The notes: generated by a model not told the origin, from the sequence alone. 64,000 nt of DNA from Neobacillus mesonae (GCA_023715865.1 JAMBOW010000007.1:124001-188000); one strand, 5' to 3'. Positions 42,241 to 50,709 are shown, counted from the first letter of the stretch. A program made the numbers and translations.

Positions 42241-42468
42241 ATGAATTCCAATAAATCCAGAACGCTGCAAAAAAACATCGAGTTTTTTACTGCGGCTTTA
42301 TCTCAAACCGTCGTTTCCGTTTGGCAGGAAGATTCCGCCGGCGTTTATTGCGAAATTGCCCGTGGACATGTTGAAATGTTCTCCAATGATAAAGTTCGTG
42401 TAAGAAGCGAAGACGGCAGAGAGCATCATTATTCTCGTGACATGGTTATATTCCAAACGGAAGTTTAA
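42241..42468 (+). CDS. Unknown 75-aa protein
   Basis: A soluble 75-residue protein with AAGGAGG seven bases before the ATG and its own terminator. The sequence suggests a helix (1-25) followed by several beta strands (SVWQEDSAGVYCEIARGHVE, VRVRSEDGREHHY). No family is recognised. It is monocistronic, in a region of small genes. The 297 bp upstream (41944-42240) holds no other gene and no promoter I would defend. Confidence 0.72.
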   Translation: MNSNKSRTLQKNIEFFTAALSQTVVSVWQEDSAGVYCEIARGHVEMFSNDKVRVRSEDGREHHYSRDMVIFQTEV

Positions 42469-42477
42469 TATATGAGG

Positions 42478-42511
42478 ACGACTACAACATTTACGCTGTA
42501 GTCGTTTTTTA
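42478..42511 (+). terminator. Intrinsic terminator of the 75-aa gene
   Basis: ACGACTACA pairs with TGTAGTCGT (9 bp), followed by six T. Confidence 0.9.
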
Positions 42512-42548
42512 TATGGTAATAAATTTTTTCCTGCATCAGCCATTGTGG

Positions 42549-42935
42549 TTAAGAAGAATACGGAGCCCCAAACTCTATGATGTTATGATCCGGGTCCAGA
42601 ATAAAAATTTGAGCAAACCCCGCTACACTGTCCGGTCTTGCTTCATAAGGAATGTCCTGTGATTCCAGCCATTCTATCGTTGCCTTGTAGCTCTTCACCC
42701 ATATTGCAAAATGTCCATCTGTTGTGTCGATTCCACGCACCCTCAGCGTGTCCCCTTCCGGATGCTCCAACAAATGCAGCTGCTGATGCTCACCGATGGC
42801 GTACCATACCCCGGTGGAGTTGAAAGGCGGGCGTTTCAGCTGCTTGAATTTTAATTTTTCAGAATAAAAAGCATGCGCTCGCTCGATATCCCGTACAGCG
42901 ATACTAACATGGTGGATATGTTCAAATTCAATCAT
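42549..42935 (-). CDS. VOC-family (glyoxalase-fold) protein
   Basis: This 128-residue protein has the paired beta-alpha-beta-beta-beta modules of the vicinal oxygen chelate fold: HIHHVSIAVRDIERAHAFY at the start, QQLHLLEHPEG, DGHFAIWVK and FILDPDHNIIEFGAP. The metal-ligand positions (His in the first strand, His in QLHL, His in GHFAIWV and the last Glu in IIEF) are present, so it may be an active dioxygenase, glyoxalase or resistance protein. AGAGAGG lies upstream. Substrate unknown. Confidence 0.85.
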   Translation of the reverse strand: MIEFEHIHHVSIAVRDIERAHAFYSEKLKFKQLKRPPFNSTGVWYAIGEHQQLHLLEHPEGDTLRVRGIDTTDGHFAIWVKSYKATIEWLESQDIPYEARPDSVAGFAQIFILDPDHNIIEFGAPYSS

Positions 42936-43068
42936 TATTACATACCTCTCTTCATGATCTATTTAGCGAAAAGCCTAAGGAATAACCTGTGAATCCTTTG
43001 TCTCTATGCTACCATATGTTCAGCTTAAATGGCATAATACCTTACCCGAGACAGCAGTCAGCACCTTA

Positions 43069-43860
43069 TTAATCCGTACTTCGAGCATAATTATCCCAAA
43101 TGACCTGATGAGTAGAAAGATCAATCAAAGCTGCATTTTTAATAAGCGCGGCGAGCCGCAGCGCCTCTTCCTTGGTTGCATAGCGGTCAAAATAAACATC
43201 ATTGACGTATAGTGCTACACCATTATCACCTGCTGCGGTGTCCTCACTGACTGCTGTTTCTTCATACGATACCGCATCCGCCTCTGTGGTTTCGTTGTCC
43301 TCTGTGATCTTTACTGCTGAAGTGTCATTAAGATCACCCATGGCAAGCTCGGAGTGGGAGGATGTATCCTGGCTGTTTTTCTCTGCCCTCTGTTTATCTT
43401 TGGCGATGGACTCCTCCGACCTGCGAAGAGCATATTCTTCTCCCTGTGATACATCAGTGACCGAGCTGGAAATCGATATATCCTCATCATAAATCGGCCT
43501 ATTGGAAATCGCCTTATAGGAAGACGAGTTCATATTAACAAACCCGAGCAGTGTTTCCCTGTAAGAGGCTGTCATGCCTCCGTTGCTTTCACCGGCTGAT
43601 TGCTCATAACGCAGCACCAAATCAGTTGAATACTTGATTGTACCCTCCAATGCCAGACGCTGCGTATACTCACTCAATTCCTCCTGTGTAGGCGGAAGAG
43701 ACAGATCCTCAAGCGCCGATTCGGATATCTTATCCGTAATAGGCTGCGTAATAAGGTCTGAGAAAATCGGTTCAGATACCTTTCTCACTATGACGAATAA
43801 AAGCATAATAACGACCAGTAAAAACAACGTGTTTCTTATGATTTTATGTATCAGATTCAT
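43069..43860 (-). CDS. Unknown single-pass membrane protein with acidic linker (263 aa)
   Basis: A membrane anchor at residues about 8-26 (TLFLLVVIMLLFVIV) is followed by an external region. Residues about 125-215 are a Ser/Thr/Glu/Asp-rich linker of low complexity (DVSQGEEYALRRSEES, DNETTEADAV), and a small C-terminal domain (YVNDVYFDRYATKEEALRL) contains a motif like SPOR or a cell-envelope repeat. No domain is recognised with confidence. It is monocistronic. Its role is unknown; an envelope or spore location is a guess from its shape. Confidence 0.72.
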   Translation of the reverse strand: MNLIHKIIRNTLFLLVVIMLLFVIVRKVSEPIFSDLITQPITDKISESALEDLSLPPTQEELSEYTQRLALEGTIKYSTDLVLRYEQSAGESNGGMTASYRETLLGFVNMNSSSYKAISNRPIYDEDISISSSVTDVSQGEEYALRRSEESIAKDKQRAEKNSQDTSSHSELAMGDLNDTSAVKITEDNETTEADAVSYEETAVSEDTAAGDNGVALYVNDVYFDRYATKEEALRLAALIKNAALIDLSTHQVIWDNYARSTD

Positions 43861-44031
43861 TTTCCCCTTTATGTAGTTCTAAAGAACGATTATATAGAAC
43901 TTGTATCGGAATCTGTTCCAAAAATATGAAGCTGGATTACCTGTCAAAATTCCATATCAAGGTCACATCATTCCATTACGCCTATCTCTGGACGCGATTA
44001 TACTTGGTATAAACCGGAAGGAGGGCTTTTA

Positions 44032-44595
44032 ATGACTTTCCCAAATGAAGTTGTAAGAGTGGTGATCGGCTCAGGGGAGTACAGCAATAACCCTGGCTGG
44101 AAGCATACGAACGAAGTCGATTTGAATCTGCTTAATAGAAAGCATTGGAGCAGCCAATTCAGCCCAGCTTCCATCGGGGCTATTCTAGCTGAACATGTGT
44201 GGGAGCATTTAAGCTATGAAGAGGGGGTTCTTGCGGCAAAGACATGCTTTGAATACTTGAGGCCCGGCGGTTATGTCCGATGTGCCGTACCGGATGGCTT
44301 TTTTCCAGATGAATCCTATCAAAAAAACGTTCAGGTCGGCGGTCCCGGTCCTGCTGATCATCCGGCATCAAGCCATAAAATGGTGCATAATTATAAAACA
44401 TTGTCACTCCTGTTTGAACAAGCCGGGTTTACGGTCGTCCTATTGGAATATTGTGATGAAGGGGGAGAATTTCATTATAAGGAGTGGGATCCGCAGGATG
44501 GATTCATTTATCGCTCCAAACGATTTGATCACCGAAATAATGCAGATCAGCTCGGATTTGTATCACTTATCGTTGATGCTAAGAAGCTGGACTAA
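44032..44595 (+). CDS. SAM-dependent methyltransferase-like protein
   Basis: This 187-residue protein has the layout of small class I methyltransferases: RVVIGSGEYSNNPGWKHTN as motif I, DLNLL as the acidic motif, AEHVWEHLSYEEG and LRPGGYVRCAVPDG for the later strands. The PGW segment and EHVWEHL motif are typical of a group often found in cell-surface glycan clusters, but no such genes are near. GGAAGGAGG precedes the ATG. The acceptor is unknown. Confidence 0.82.
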   Translation: MTFPNEVVRVVIGSGEYSNNPGWKHTNEVDLNLLNRKHWSSQFSPASIGAILAEHVWEHLSYEEGVLAAKTCFEYLRPGGYVRCAVPDGFFPDESYQKNVQVGGPGPADHPASSHKMVHNYKTLSLLFEQAGFTVVLLEYCDEGGEFHYKEWDPQDGFIYRSKRFDHRNNADQLGFVSLIVDAKKLD

Positions 44596-44655
44596 AGCGG
44601 AGAGTTGTTCATCTCAAAAGAAATGCAAAAAATTAATTTCTTAAACTGAAAGCCA

Positions 44656-44949
44656 TTAGTACTGTAGCACCTTTAATCCTAAAAATAACATTCCAATGCC
44701 AACTCCAAATAAAATGGTCCTTGCCAGCCACCAAGGAAGTGTTCTAAAGAAGAACCCCATAAACAGCGTAGATACGGTGGTCACTATAGCGCCCAAAAAC
44801 CAGCCGGCTGAGGAGTCTGACGAGAGATTGAACAAATTCGGTCTTACCGAATAATCCGTGCTCTTATGTATTTCTTTCGTTAGATTTAATCCATAAATTA
44901 AGGCTGATAAAGAAATTAGCCAGAAAAAACTTGCCACAAACCAGTTCAA
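44656..44949 (-). CDS. Unknown small membrane protein (97 aa)
   Basis: The protein has three hydrophobic segments (residues about 3-22, 47-67 and 72-95) joined by a polar loop (KEIHKSTDYSVRPNLFN). The start read here is TTG 44949, nine bases after AAGGGAG. Directly upstream is an 8-codon frame with a better ribosome site, in the neighbouring frame, which raises the possibility that the true N-terminus was lost by a one-base frameshift. No family recognised. Confidence 0.62.
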   Translation of the reverse strand: MNWFVASFFWLISLSALIYGLNLTKEIHKSTDYSVRPNLFNLSSDSSAGWFLGAIVTTVSTLFMGFFFRTLPWWLARTILFGVGIGMLFLGLKVLQY

Positions 44950-44950
44950 A

Positions 44951-44977
44951 TCAGTTAACTCCCTTGTTTTTAAACAT
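44951..44977 (-). other. Eight-codon mini-ORF (MFKNKGVN) overlapping the ribosome site of the next gene
   Basis: AGGAGG, seven bases before ATG 44977, starts a frame that stops at TGA 44951-44953, one base before the TTG of the next gene. It may couple translation of that gene, or mark a one-base frameshift in its 5' end. Confidence 0.5.
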
Positions 44978-45070
44978 AGAAAAACCTCCTGAGCTAAGTA
45001 TAATCAACATATACCAGGAGCTCAGAAGGTAGAATTCACAAAATCTTAGACACTATACGAAGAATTCATC

Positions 45071-45430
45071 TTAACAAGGCTCTTCGTTCGGTTTTCCTGC
45101 GTCTGATGCTGTACGGAAGGAAGAACCGCAGCCGCAAGTGGCGATTGCATTCGGGTTATGAATGGTGAACCCGCCTGTCATGCCGGATTCCTCAAAATCA
45201 ATCTCAAGTCCGTCGAGCAAACGAAGACTGTCCTTCTCTACAACGACTTTCATATCTTGAATTGTCATATATACATCATCGTTTGTCTCGTTATCATCAA
45301 AGCCCATTGCGTATGAAAAACCTGTACAGCCTCCCGGTGTTACACCAAGTCTAAGGAACATGTTGGGTGTTTCCTGCTGTTCCAGCATGTCTTTCAGACG
45401 GTCTGCTGCCGTATCACTAATTGTAATCAT
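45071..45430 (-). CDS. HesB/IscA-type iron-sulfur carrier (ErpA/YutM-like)
   Basis: This 119-residue A-type carrier has the three cluster cysteines: one in TPGGCTGFSY (about residue 35) and two in TCGCGSSF (about 99 and 101). A-type carriers accept Fe-S clusters from SufU/SufBCD and pass them to target enzymes. The C-terminal tail after GSSF (RTASDAGKPNEEPC) is longer than usual and ends with a further cysteine. AAGGAGG precedes the ATG. B. subtilis YutM is the equivalent by context (near YutJ, YuzB and YutI). Confidence 0.9.
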   Translation of the reverse strand: MITISDTAADRLKDMLEQQETPNMFLRLGVTPGGCTGFSYAMGFDDNETNDDVYMTIQDMKVVVEKDSLRLLDGLEIDFEESGMTGGFTIHNPNAIATCGCGSSFRTASDAGKPNEEPC

Positions 45431-45782
45431 AGGGTCATACCTCCTTCTTTCATATAACTAAATTATACTCCAGTAGCTTACCTGCCTCAAGAGTTACATA
45501 TCAGCATTTTTACAGACCCTTTCCATTATAAATCCAGTGATTTTATTTCCAGATATTGAACCGATGTAATGTGAGGTTTATAATAGGTAAGGTATGTAAA
45601 GCGAAACTGTCGATATTTTGTCACAGCGTATCTATTTTGCTGTCATAAATGTAGTTGTAACTTTTTTCACAACCATTCATTATTGACGTTTGATTCTAGG
45701 AATCCTGCGGGTAACCTATAAGAAAGCTGCATTTGATGTCACGGTATTAGCACAAAAAAAGTACGGACTAGGAGGAATACGC
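45431..45782 (+). promoter_or_regulatory. Promoter and long leader of mqnE
   Basis: TTGAAC (45556-45561) and a perfect TATAAT (45579-45584) are 17 bp apart. The start near 45591 leaves a leader of about 190 nt before mqnE. I found no riboswitch consensus in it, only a short ACAGC/GCTGT stem near 45625. AGGAGG ends about 10 bases before the gene. The part before 45556 holds the divergent promoter of the HesB gene. Confidence 0.6.
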
Positions 45783-46889
45783 ATGTCCACCCTGATTACA
45801 CCCTATACGGACTCCAAGATGGCGGCCATTGTTGAGAAAGTTCAAAATGGTCAGCGCCTTACCCTTGAGGACGGTGTTTATTTGTATGAAAGTGACGATT
45901 TACTTACAATCGGGCAGCTCGCCAACGAAGTAAATCTTCGCAAGAACGGAAAGAAAGTTTATTTTATCGAAAATATGAGCCTTTACTTTACAAATGTGTG
46001 TGAAGCACGCTGTGCCTTCTGTAACTTCCGTAAAGACCAAGGCGAAGAAGGCTCCTATACTTTATCCGGACAAGAAATGATTGATTACGTAGAGCAGCAT
46101 ATTCATCCGGGTGTCCGGGAATTCCATATTGTTGGCGGACATAACAACCATGTTCCTTTTCAATATTATGTCGATTCCCTTCAGGCTTTAAACGATAAAT
46201 ATCCGGATGTAACGCTCAAGGCTTATACGGCTGCTGAAATTGATTTCTTTACACGGATCAGCGGACTCAGCATTAAAGAAGTGCTCGAAGCGCTTATGAA
46301 AGCCGGACTCAAGTCTCTTACTGGGGGCGGGGCAGAAATACTATCGGACGAATATCGTCAAAAAATGAAGGTTACAAAAGCAAATGTGGACCGTTATTTG
46401 GAAGTTCATCGGACTGCTCACCAGCTTGGCATGAAGACACATACAACGATGCTGTATGGTTCAGTTGAGTCCTATGAAGACCGAATTAATCACTTGCTTC
46501 AAATTCGCGAGCTACAGGATGAAACGAACGGGTTCCTTGTATTTATCCCGCTATCCATGCAGCCAAAGAGTAAAAATGCCGGCATCATGCGCCGTAATTC
46601 TGCTTATGAGGATCTGAAGACTATTGCAATCTCCAGACTCATGCTCGACAATTTTGACCACATCAAAGCTTACTTCATTAATATTGGACCTCAACTGACC
46701 CAAGTGGCACTAAGCTTCGGTGCTTCTGACGTGCATGGTACGATCGTACGTGAACAGATCAGTCACGCAGCAGGCGCTCTTACACCAGCAGGACTTACCC
46801 GCAAGGAGCTCATCTGGCTCGTTAAAGGTGCAGGGCGCATTCCTGTTGAACGTGATACGTTCTATAACGAGATCGAAGTTTTTGAATAA
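45783..46889 (+). CDS. mqnE: Aminofutalosine synthase MqnE (radical SAM)
   Basis: MqnE is the radical SAM enzyme that makes 6-amino-6-deoxyfutalosine in the futalosine route to menaquinone. The 368-residue protein has the CxxxCxxC cluster motif CEARCAFC (C73, C77, C80), the following EFHIVGGHNNHVPF segment and a TIM-barrel layout (GAEILSDEYR, THTTMLYG, FVFIPLSM). The frame is open 31 codons upstream, but AGGAGG and family length fix ATG 45783. It is alone; other mqn genes are elsewhere. Presence suggests the organism uses futalosine rather than the classical Men pathway. Confidence 0.93.
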   Translation: MSTLITPYTDSKMAAIVEKVQNGQRLTLEDGVYLYESDDLLTIGQLANEVNLRKNGKKVYFIENMSLYFTNVCEARCAFCNFRKDQGEEGSYTLSGQEMIDYVEQHIHPGVREFHIVGGHNNHVPFQYYVDSLQALNDKYPDVTLKAYTAAEIDFFTRISGLSIKEVLEALMKAGLKSLTGGGAEILSDEYRQKMKVTKANVDRYLEVHRTAHQLGMKTHTTMLYGSVESYEDRINHLLQIRELQDETNGFLVFIPLSMQPKSKNAGIMRRNSAYEDLKTIAISRLMLDNFDHIKAYFINIGPQLTQVALSFGASDVHGTIVREQISHAAGALTPAGLTRKELIWLVKGAGRIPVERDTFYNEIEVFE

Positions 46890-46927
46890 GACCAGTTGCT
46901 TTTGATCCACTCTTCTCGCATTATAAT

Positions 46928-46957
46928 CGGATCAGTTCCTATTCCAGGGACTGATCC
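46928..46957 (+). terminator. Possible terminator of mqnE
   Basis: GGATCAGTTCC pairs with GGGACTGATCC with one G-T pair; the tail is TTACTT rather than a clean T-run, so this is a weaker call. Confidence 0.5.
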
Positions 46958-47104
46958 TTACTTATGCATCATTTGACCCTTACTATCAGATAATTTAACA
47001 ACAAAGACGACGTTACCCTTCATAAAAGGACTGTCGAATTAAATATTTTTTTGACTGGCAGCTTCTTTTTCATGGGTACACATAAGAAAGGAAGTTATTT
47101 TGTC

Positions 47105-48166
47105 ATGACTCATATTATTGTGCTTGGAGGCGGCTACGGCGGCCTTACTATTATTAAACATCTTATTGAAGGACATTTGCCTAAGGAAGCTAAAATAACT
47201 CTCGTGGACCGCATGCCTTTTCAAGGGCTAAAGACCGAATACTACGCTCTCGCAGCAGGAACTGTATCTGATTATGATCTCCGGGTTCAATATCCTGTGC
47301 ACGATCAATTGGAATACCGCTACGGTGAAGTAACGAACATTGATTTGGACGCAAAAACCGTTTCAATTAATAATGACGAGAACCTTACCTATGATCAGCT
47401 GGTTATTGGCCTGGGCTGTACAGACCGTTTTCATGGAACTGCCGGCGCAGAGGAATACAGCTGTACCATCCAAAGCTTTAAGAACACGCGTGAGACGTAC
47501 ATGAAACTCAGTGAGCTTAAACCTTATGCCAATGTTCATATTGTTGGAGGCGGCTTAAGCGGTGTTGAAATTGCAGCAGAAATAAGGGAAAGCCGTTCAG
47601 ACCTTAACGTAACGATTCTCGACCGCGGTGAGCGTGTCCTTTCTGCTTTTCCACAGCGCTTATCTGCCTATGTTAACGAATGGTTCAGTGAGCATCAGGT
47701 AGAAATCAAAAACCATATTTCCGTCTCCCGGGTTGAGCCAAACGCCATCTATAACCGAGACGAGGAAATTCTCACTGAGGCTGTAGTGTGGACTGCCGGG
47801 ATTCAGCCGGTGAAGCTGGTTCAGGATCTTCCTGTGAACAAGGATCAAAGCGGACGGGTCATATTAAACGAATATTATCAAATTCCTGAGTTTCGCGAAG
47901 TGTATGTTGTCGGTGACTGCGCCAGCCTGCCATTTGCACCTAGCGCCCAGGCAGCTGAAGTGCAGGGCGAGCAAATTGCGCATATCATTCATGCCATTCT
48001 TAAAAACGAAGAGCCCAAAGTCGAGTCTCTTCGCCTGAGAGGCACGCTCGGTGCTCTAGGTAAGAAGGCCGGCTTTGGGCTCATGGGCAAGACTTCCATG
48101 ATGGGCCGCGTTCCGCGTATTTTGAAAAGCGGCGTTCTCTGGATGTCCAAACGTCATCTTGGCTAA
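47105..48166 (+). CDS. NDH-2-like NAD(P)/FAD oxidoreductase (YutJ type)
   Basis: A second, shorter NDH-2-like flavoprotein: 353 residues with VLGGGYGGLTI (6-16) for FAD, VGGGLSGVE for NAD and VVGDCASLP near the end. A frame opens 18 codons earlier, but GGAAG ten bases before the ATG at 47105 and the immediate MTHIIVLGGG support that start. Gene order with yuzB and yutI matches B. subtilis yutJ. It may be a quinone reductase, but may also lack the membrane helix and serve another acceptor. Confidence 0.88.
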   Translation: MTHIIVLGGGYGGLTIIKHLIEGHLPKEAKITLVDRMPFQGLKTEYYALAAGTVSDYDLRVQYPVHDQLEYRYGEVTNIDLDAKTVSINNDENLTYDQLVIGLGCTDRFHGTAGAEEYSCTIQSFKNTRETYMKLSELKPYANVHIVGGGLSGVEIAAEIRESRSDLNVTILDRGERVLSAFPQRLSAYVNEWFSEHQVEIKNHISVSRVEPNAIYNRDEEILTEAVVWTAGIQPVKLVQDLPVNKDQSGRVILNEYYQIPEFREVYVVGDCASLPFAPSAQAAEVQGEQIAHIIHAILKNEEPKVESLRLRGTLGALGKKAGFGLMGKTSMMGRVPRILKSGVLWMSKRHLG

Positions 48167-48187
48167 TACCAGAACCATGTAGATTGA

Positions 48188-48439
48188 TTATATGTCCAAG
48201 TCATTCCACGCGTCAGCTTCAGCGATTTTGGACAAAATGGCTTCATGCAGTTCTTTAGGGCTTGCTGCTGTCACTACTTCCCCATTTACAAGTGCGAAGG
48301 GAGTGATGCTGCATTGCCCGCAATTGCTGAGGCAGCCGTATTCAATGACGTCATAGTCCATGTTTTCTTCAAGTGCTTCAAAGATTTCATCCGTACCAAA
48401 ATGCATATTGTTGGTACAAAATTCAATAATCGGTCTCAT
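48188..48439 (-). CDS. yuzB: YuzB-like DUF1450 protein with thioredoxin-like cysteines
   Basis: This 83-residue protein has MRPIIEFCTNN at the start, then EYGCLSNCGQC, a four-cysteine pattern as in [2Fe-2S] thioredoxin-like ferredoxins and DUF1450 proteins. The longer frame is open ten codons upstream, but AGGTGA seven bases before the ATG at 48439 and family length fix the start. Converges with YutJ and is divergent from YutI. It may bind an Fe-S cluster; its role is unknown. Confidence 0.85.
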   Translation of the reverse strand: MRPIIEFCTNNMHFGTDEIFEALEENMDYDVIEYGCLSNCGQCSITPFALVNGEVVTAASPKELHEAILSKIAEADAWNDLDI

Positions 48440-48522
48440 TTTAATTTCACCTGCTTTTGCTTTGACCATTTTATTTTGGCGTATTTTATACTATAATGAA
48501 GAGAAGGAAAGGAGTTGATACT

Positions 48523-48771
48523 ATGAGCGAAAACGTACAAAGCAGCACCATGTATGATGAAGTCCAAGACGTGCTCGATAAACTTCGTCCGTTCCTGCAG
48601 CGCGATGGCGGTGACGTGGAATTGGTCGATGTCGAAGACGGTATTGTGAAGTTGAAATTGATGGGTGCTTGCGGTAGTTGCCCAAGCTCCACCATCACAC
48701 TAAAAGCAGGGATTGAACGCGCGCTGGTTGAAGAAGTAGAAGGCGTTGAAGAAGTCGTACAAGTATTCTAA
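48523..48771 (+). CDS. NifU-domain iron-sulfur protein (YutI-like)
   Basis: An 82-residue NifU C-terminal-domain protein with the cluster-binding motif GACGSCPSS (CxxC) and the opening LDKLRPFLQRDGGDVELVDV. Such proteins carry [4Fe-4S] or [2Fe-2S] clusters to apo-proteins. A frame opens nine codons earlier; GGAAAGGAG before ATG 48523 supports the later start. It ends at a very strong terminator. Confidence 0.92.
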   Translation: MSENVQSSTMYDEVQDVLDKLRPFLQRDGGDVELVDVEDGIVKLKLMGACGSCPSSTITLKAGIERALVEEVEGVEEVVQVF

Positions 48772-48790
48772 TCCCATACCATCATATAAG

Positions 48791-48838
48791 AGAGTCCCGA
48801 ATGTTCTGTCTTCGCAGAAACCGGGACTCTTTTTTTTG
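48791..48838 (+). terminator. Intrinsic terminator of yutI
   Basis: AGAGTCCCG pairs with CGGGACTCT across an inner TTCTG/CAGAA stem, then eight T. It ends just before the convergent SDR stop. Confidence 0.93.
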
Positions 48839-48840
48839 CT

Positions 48841-49611
48841 TCAATCCCTGATTGTCGGCCGAATCGGATCCAGCCCACCGGATATATCCATAATATTTCC
48901 CGTAATAAAGTCCGATTGCTCCTGACATAGAAAATGAATGACTCTCGCGACATCTTCCCCGCTGCCCGGCCTGCCTCGCGGCGTTTCCTCATCAATAAGC
49001 CCGCTTACCTCTTCAATTGTCATTTCCTTATGACTTCCTCTAATATCACCTGGGCAAATCATATTAACGGTAATCCCATAAGGCGCTTCTTCCACTGCCA
49101 GTGTCTTTGTAAAGGATACAAGCCCTACTTTAGATGCTGCATATACCGCCCGCTGCGGCCAGGATCTTGCTTCCCCTGCATGGCTGAAGCCAAAGTGAAT
49201 AATACGTCCCCACTTCTTGCGCCGCATCGAAGGCAGCACCCGGTGATCAAGGAGCATTGTGCCCACCAAGTTACCCTGCATCAGCATCATAATCTCGTCT
49301 TGCGTATATTCAGCAAACAGCCTCCGCTCACGGATGAACGGTCCTGCATTGTTAACTAGTATATCCACATCTCCAAGTTCCTGCTCTACGGTCGTAATAA
49401 GCCGCTCTATGTCCACGGCGAGGCATACGTCTGCTTGAACAGCAATGCAGCGTACCCCAAATCCCTCGATAACCGTTTGGAGAGCTTCTGCTTCTTTCTT
49501 GCTGTGTACATAATTTAATGCAATATCAAAGCCTTCAGCTGCAAGCCGAAGTGCCGTCATCTTGCCAAGTCCCTTCGCACTTCCCGTAATAAGGGCGACT
49601 TTATTGTCCAA
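48841..49611 (-). CDS. Short-chain dehydrogenase/reductase
   Basis: A 256-residue SDR with ITGSAKGLGK (TGxxxGxG), NNAGPF, the catalytic serine in GFSHAG, and YAASK (YxxxK). The C-terminal half has the WDF-like ICPGDIRG and FITGNIMDISGG typical of FabG-like reductases. The frame extends 36 codons upstream into a terminator hairpin, but AGAAGGAGG seven bases before the TTG at 49611 makes that the start. Substrate unknown. Confidence 0.9.
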   Translation of the reverse strand: MDNKVALITGSAKGLGKMTALRLAAEGFDIALNYVHSKKEAEALQTVIEGFGVRCIAVQADVCLAVDIERLITTVEQELGDVDILVNNAGPFIRERRLFAEYTQDEIMMLMQGNLVGTMLLDHRVLPSMRRKKWGRIIHFGFSHAGEARSWPQRAVYAASKVGLVSFTKTLAVEEAPYGITVNMICPGDIRGSHKEMTIEEVSGLIDEETPRGRPGSGEDVARVIHFLCQEQSDFITGNIMDISGGLDPIRPTIRD

Positions 49612-49697
49612 ATCCCTTCCTCCTTCTAAAAAGAGCGATTCCCTATTCAGTATAATATAGGGAAAGCCAGAATGAAAGAAACGGGCCAAATGAAACA

Positions 49698-49741
49698 AAT
49701 CCCGTTCAATACTTTTCAAGCTTTAAGTATTGAACGGGATT
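49698..49741 (-). terminator. Intrinsic terminator of metNIQ
   Basis: A perfect 17-bp stem (AATCCCGTTCAATACTT, 49698-49714, with 49725-49741), followed on the minus strand by TGTTTCATTT, 36 bases after the metQ stop. Confidence 0.85.
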
Positions 49742-49776
49742 CATTGTATAACTGTATTATTCAATTTTACATGGAA

Positions 49777-50613
49777 TTAGAATGCAGGAACGATAGCGCC
49801 CGCGTAGTTATCTTCGATGAATTTTTTAATTTCGTCTGAATTAAGAGCTTCATTTAATTTTTGAATAGCTTCGTTATCCTTGTTATCTTCACGGGATACG
49901 AGCAGGTTGGCATATGGTGAATCCGCGTCTTCAATGAAGATAGCATCTTCAAGTGGATTCAGATCCGCTTCAAGTGCATAGTTTACGTTAATGACAGCCA
50001 GATCTACTTCACCCAGCTGACGAGGAAGCATTGCTGCATCCATCTCAATAATTTCCAGGTTTTTCGGGTTTTCTACGATGTCACTGATTTTTGATTCAAT
50101 ATTCGTGTTGTCTTTCAGTTTGATCACACCGTTTTTATCAAGCAGAATGAGAGCACGTCCGCCGTTAGTTGCATCATTCGGAATCGCAATTTTTGCGCCG
50201 TCCTTCAGTTCGTCTGCAGATTTAATCGTGTTGGAGTAAGCACCGATCGGCTCCACATGCACCGGGTTCAGAGCAGCCAGCTTTAGACCGCGTGTTTTAA
50301 TTTCGTTATCAAGATAAGGCTTGTGCTGGAAAAAGTTAGCGTCAAGCTGACCTTCATCAAGCTGTACGTTTGGCTGTACATAGTCATTAAAAGTAACGAT
50401 TTCCAAATTAATACCTTGCTCAGCAAGAATCGGTTTAACCTGCTCAAGAATTTCTGCATGAGGTACTGGGCTTGCCCCTACTTTCAATGTAACTGTTTCA
50501 TCCGTGCTGCCTGTTCCTTCGCTTCCTGTTGTATCTCCAGCGCTATCGTTGCCGCATGCTGCCAATACCAGAACCAGTGTTAGAGTTAATGCAGATAAAA
50601 GCCATTTTTTCAT
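49777..50613 (-). CDS. metQ: Methionine ABC transporter substrate-binding lipoprotein
   Basis: This 278-residue lipoprotein has a signal peptide ending in the lipobox LAAC with the lipidated C20. The mature domain is NlpA/MetQ-like (LKVGASPVPHAEILEQ, FFQHKPYLD, IAIPNDATNGGRAL, then AGAIVPAF at the C-terminus). It captures D- or L-methionine outside the membrane for MetNI. It is the third gene of metNIQ and is controlled by the SAM riboswitch upstream. Confidence 0.95.
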   Translation of the reverse strand: MKKWLLSALTLTLVLVLAACGNDSAGDTTGSEGTGSTDETVTLKVGASPVPHAEILEQVKPILAEQGINLEIVTFNDYVQPNVQLDEGQLDANFFQHKPYLDNEIKTRGLKLAALNPVHVEPIGAYSNTIKSADELKDGAKIAIPNDATNGGRALILLDKNGVIKLKDNTNIESKISDIVENPKNLEIIEMDAAMLPRQLGEVDLAVINVNYALEADLNPLEDAIFIEDADSPYANLLVSREDNKDNEAIQKLNEALNSDEIKKFIEDNYAGAIVPAF

Positions 50614-50709
50614 TACAGATAACCCTCCTAAAATTTAATAAATATATGAGATAAAGGATGAACATGACGTAAGTCCATTCCTTAAATCCGAAAGTATGTT
50701 AAACCTTAT

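Noticed and set aside
47032..47038. TGTCGAA, a Spo0A core, upstream of the YutJ-like gene.
   Set aside because: Only the 7-mer core matches; the flanks do not, and a 7-mer is expected by chance many times in a genome.
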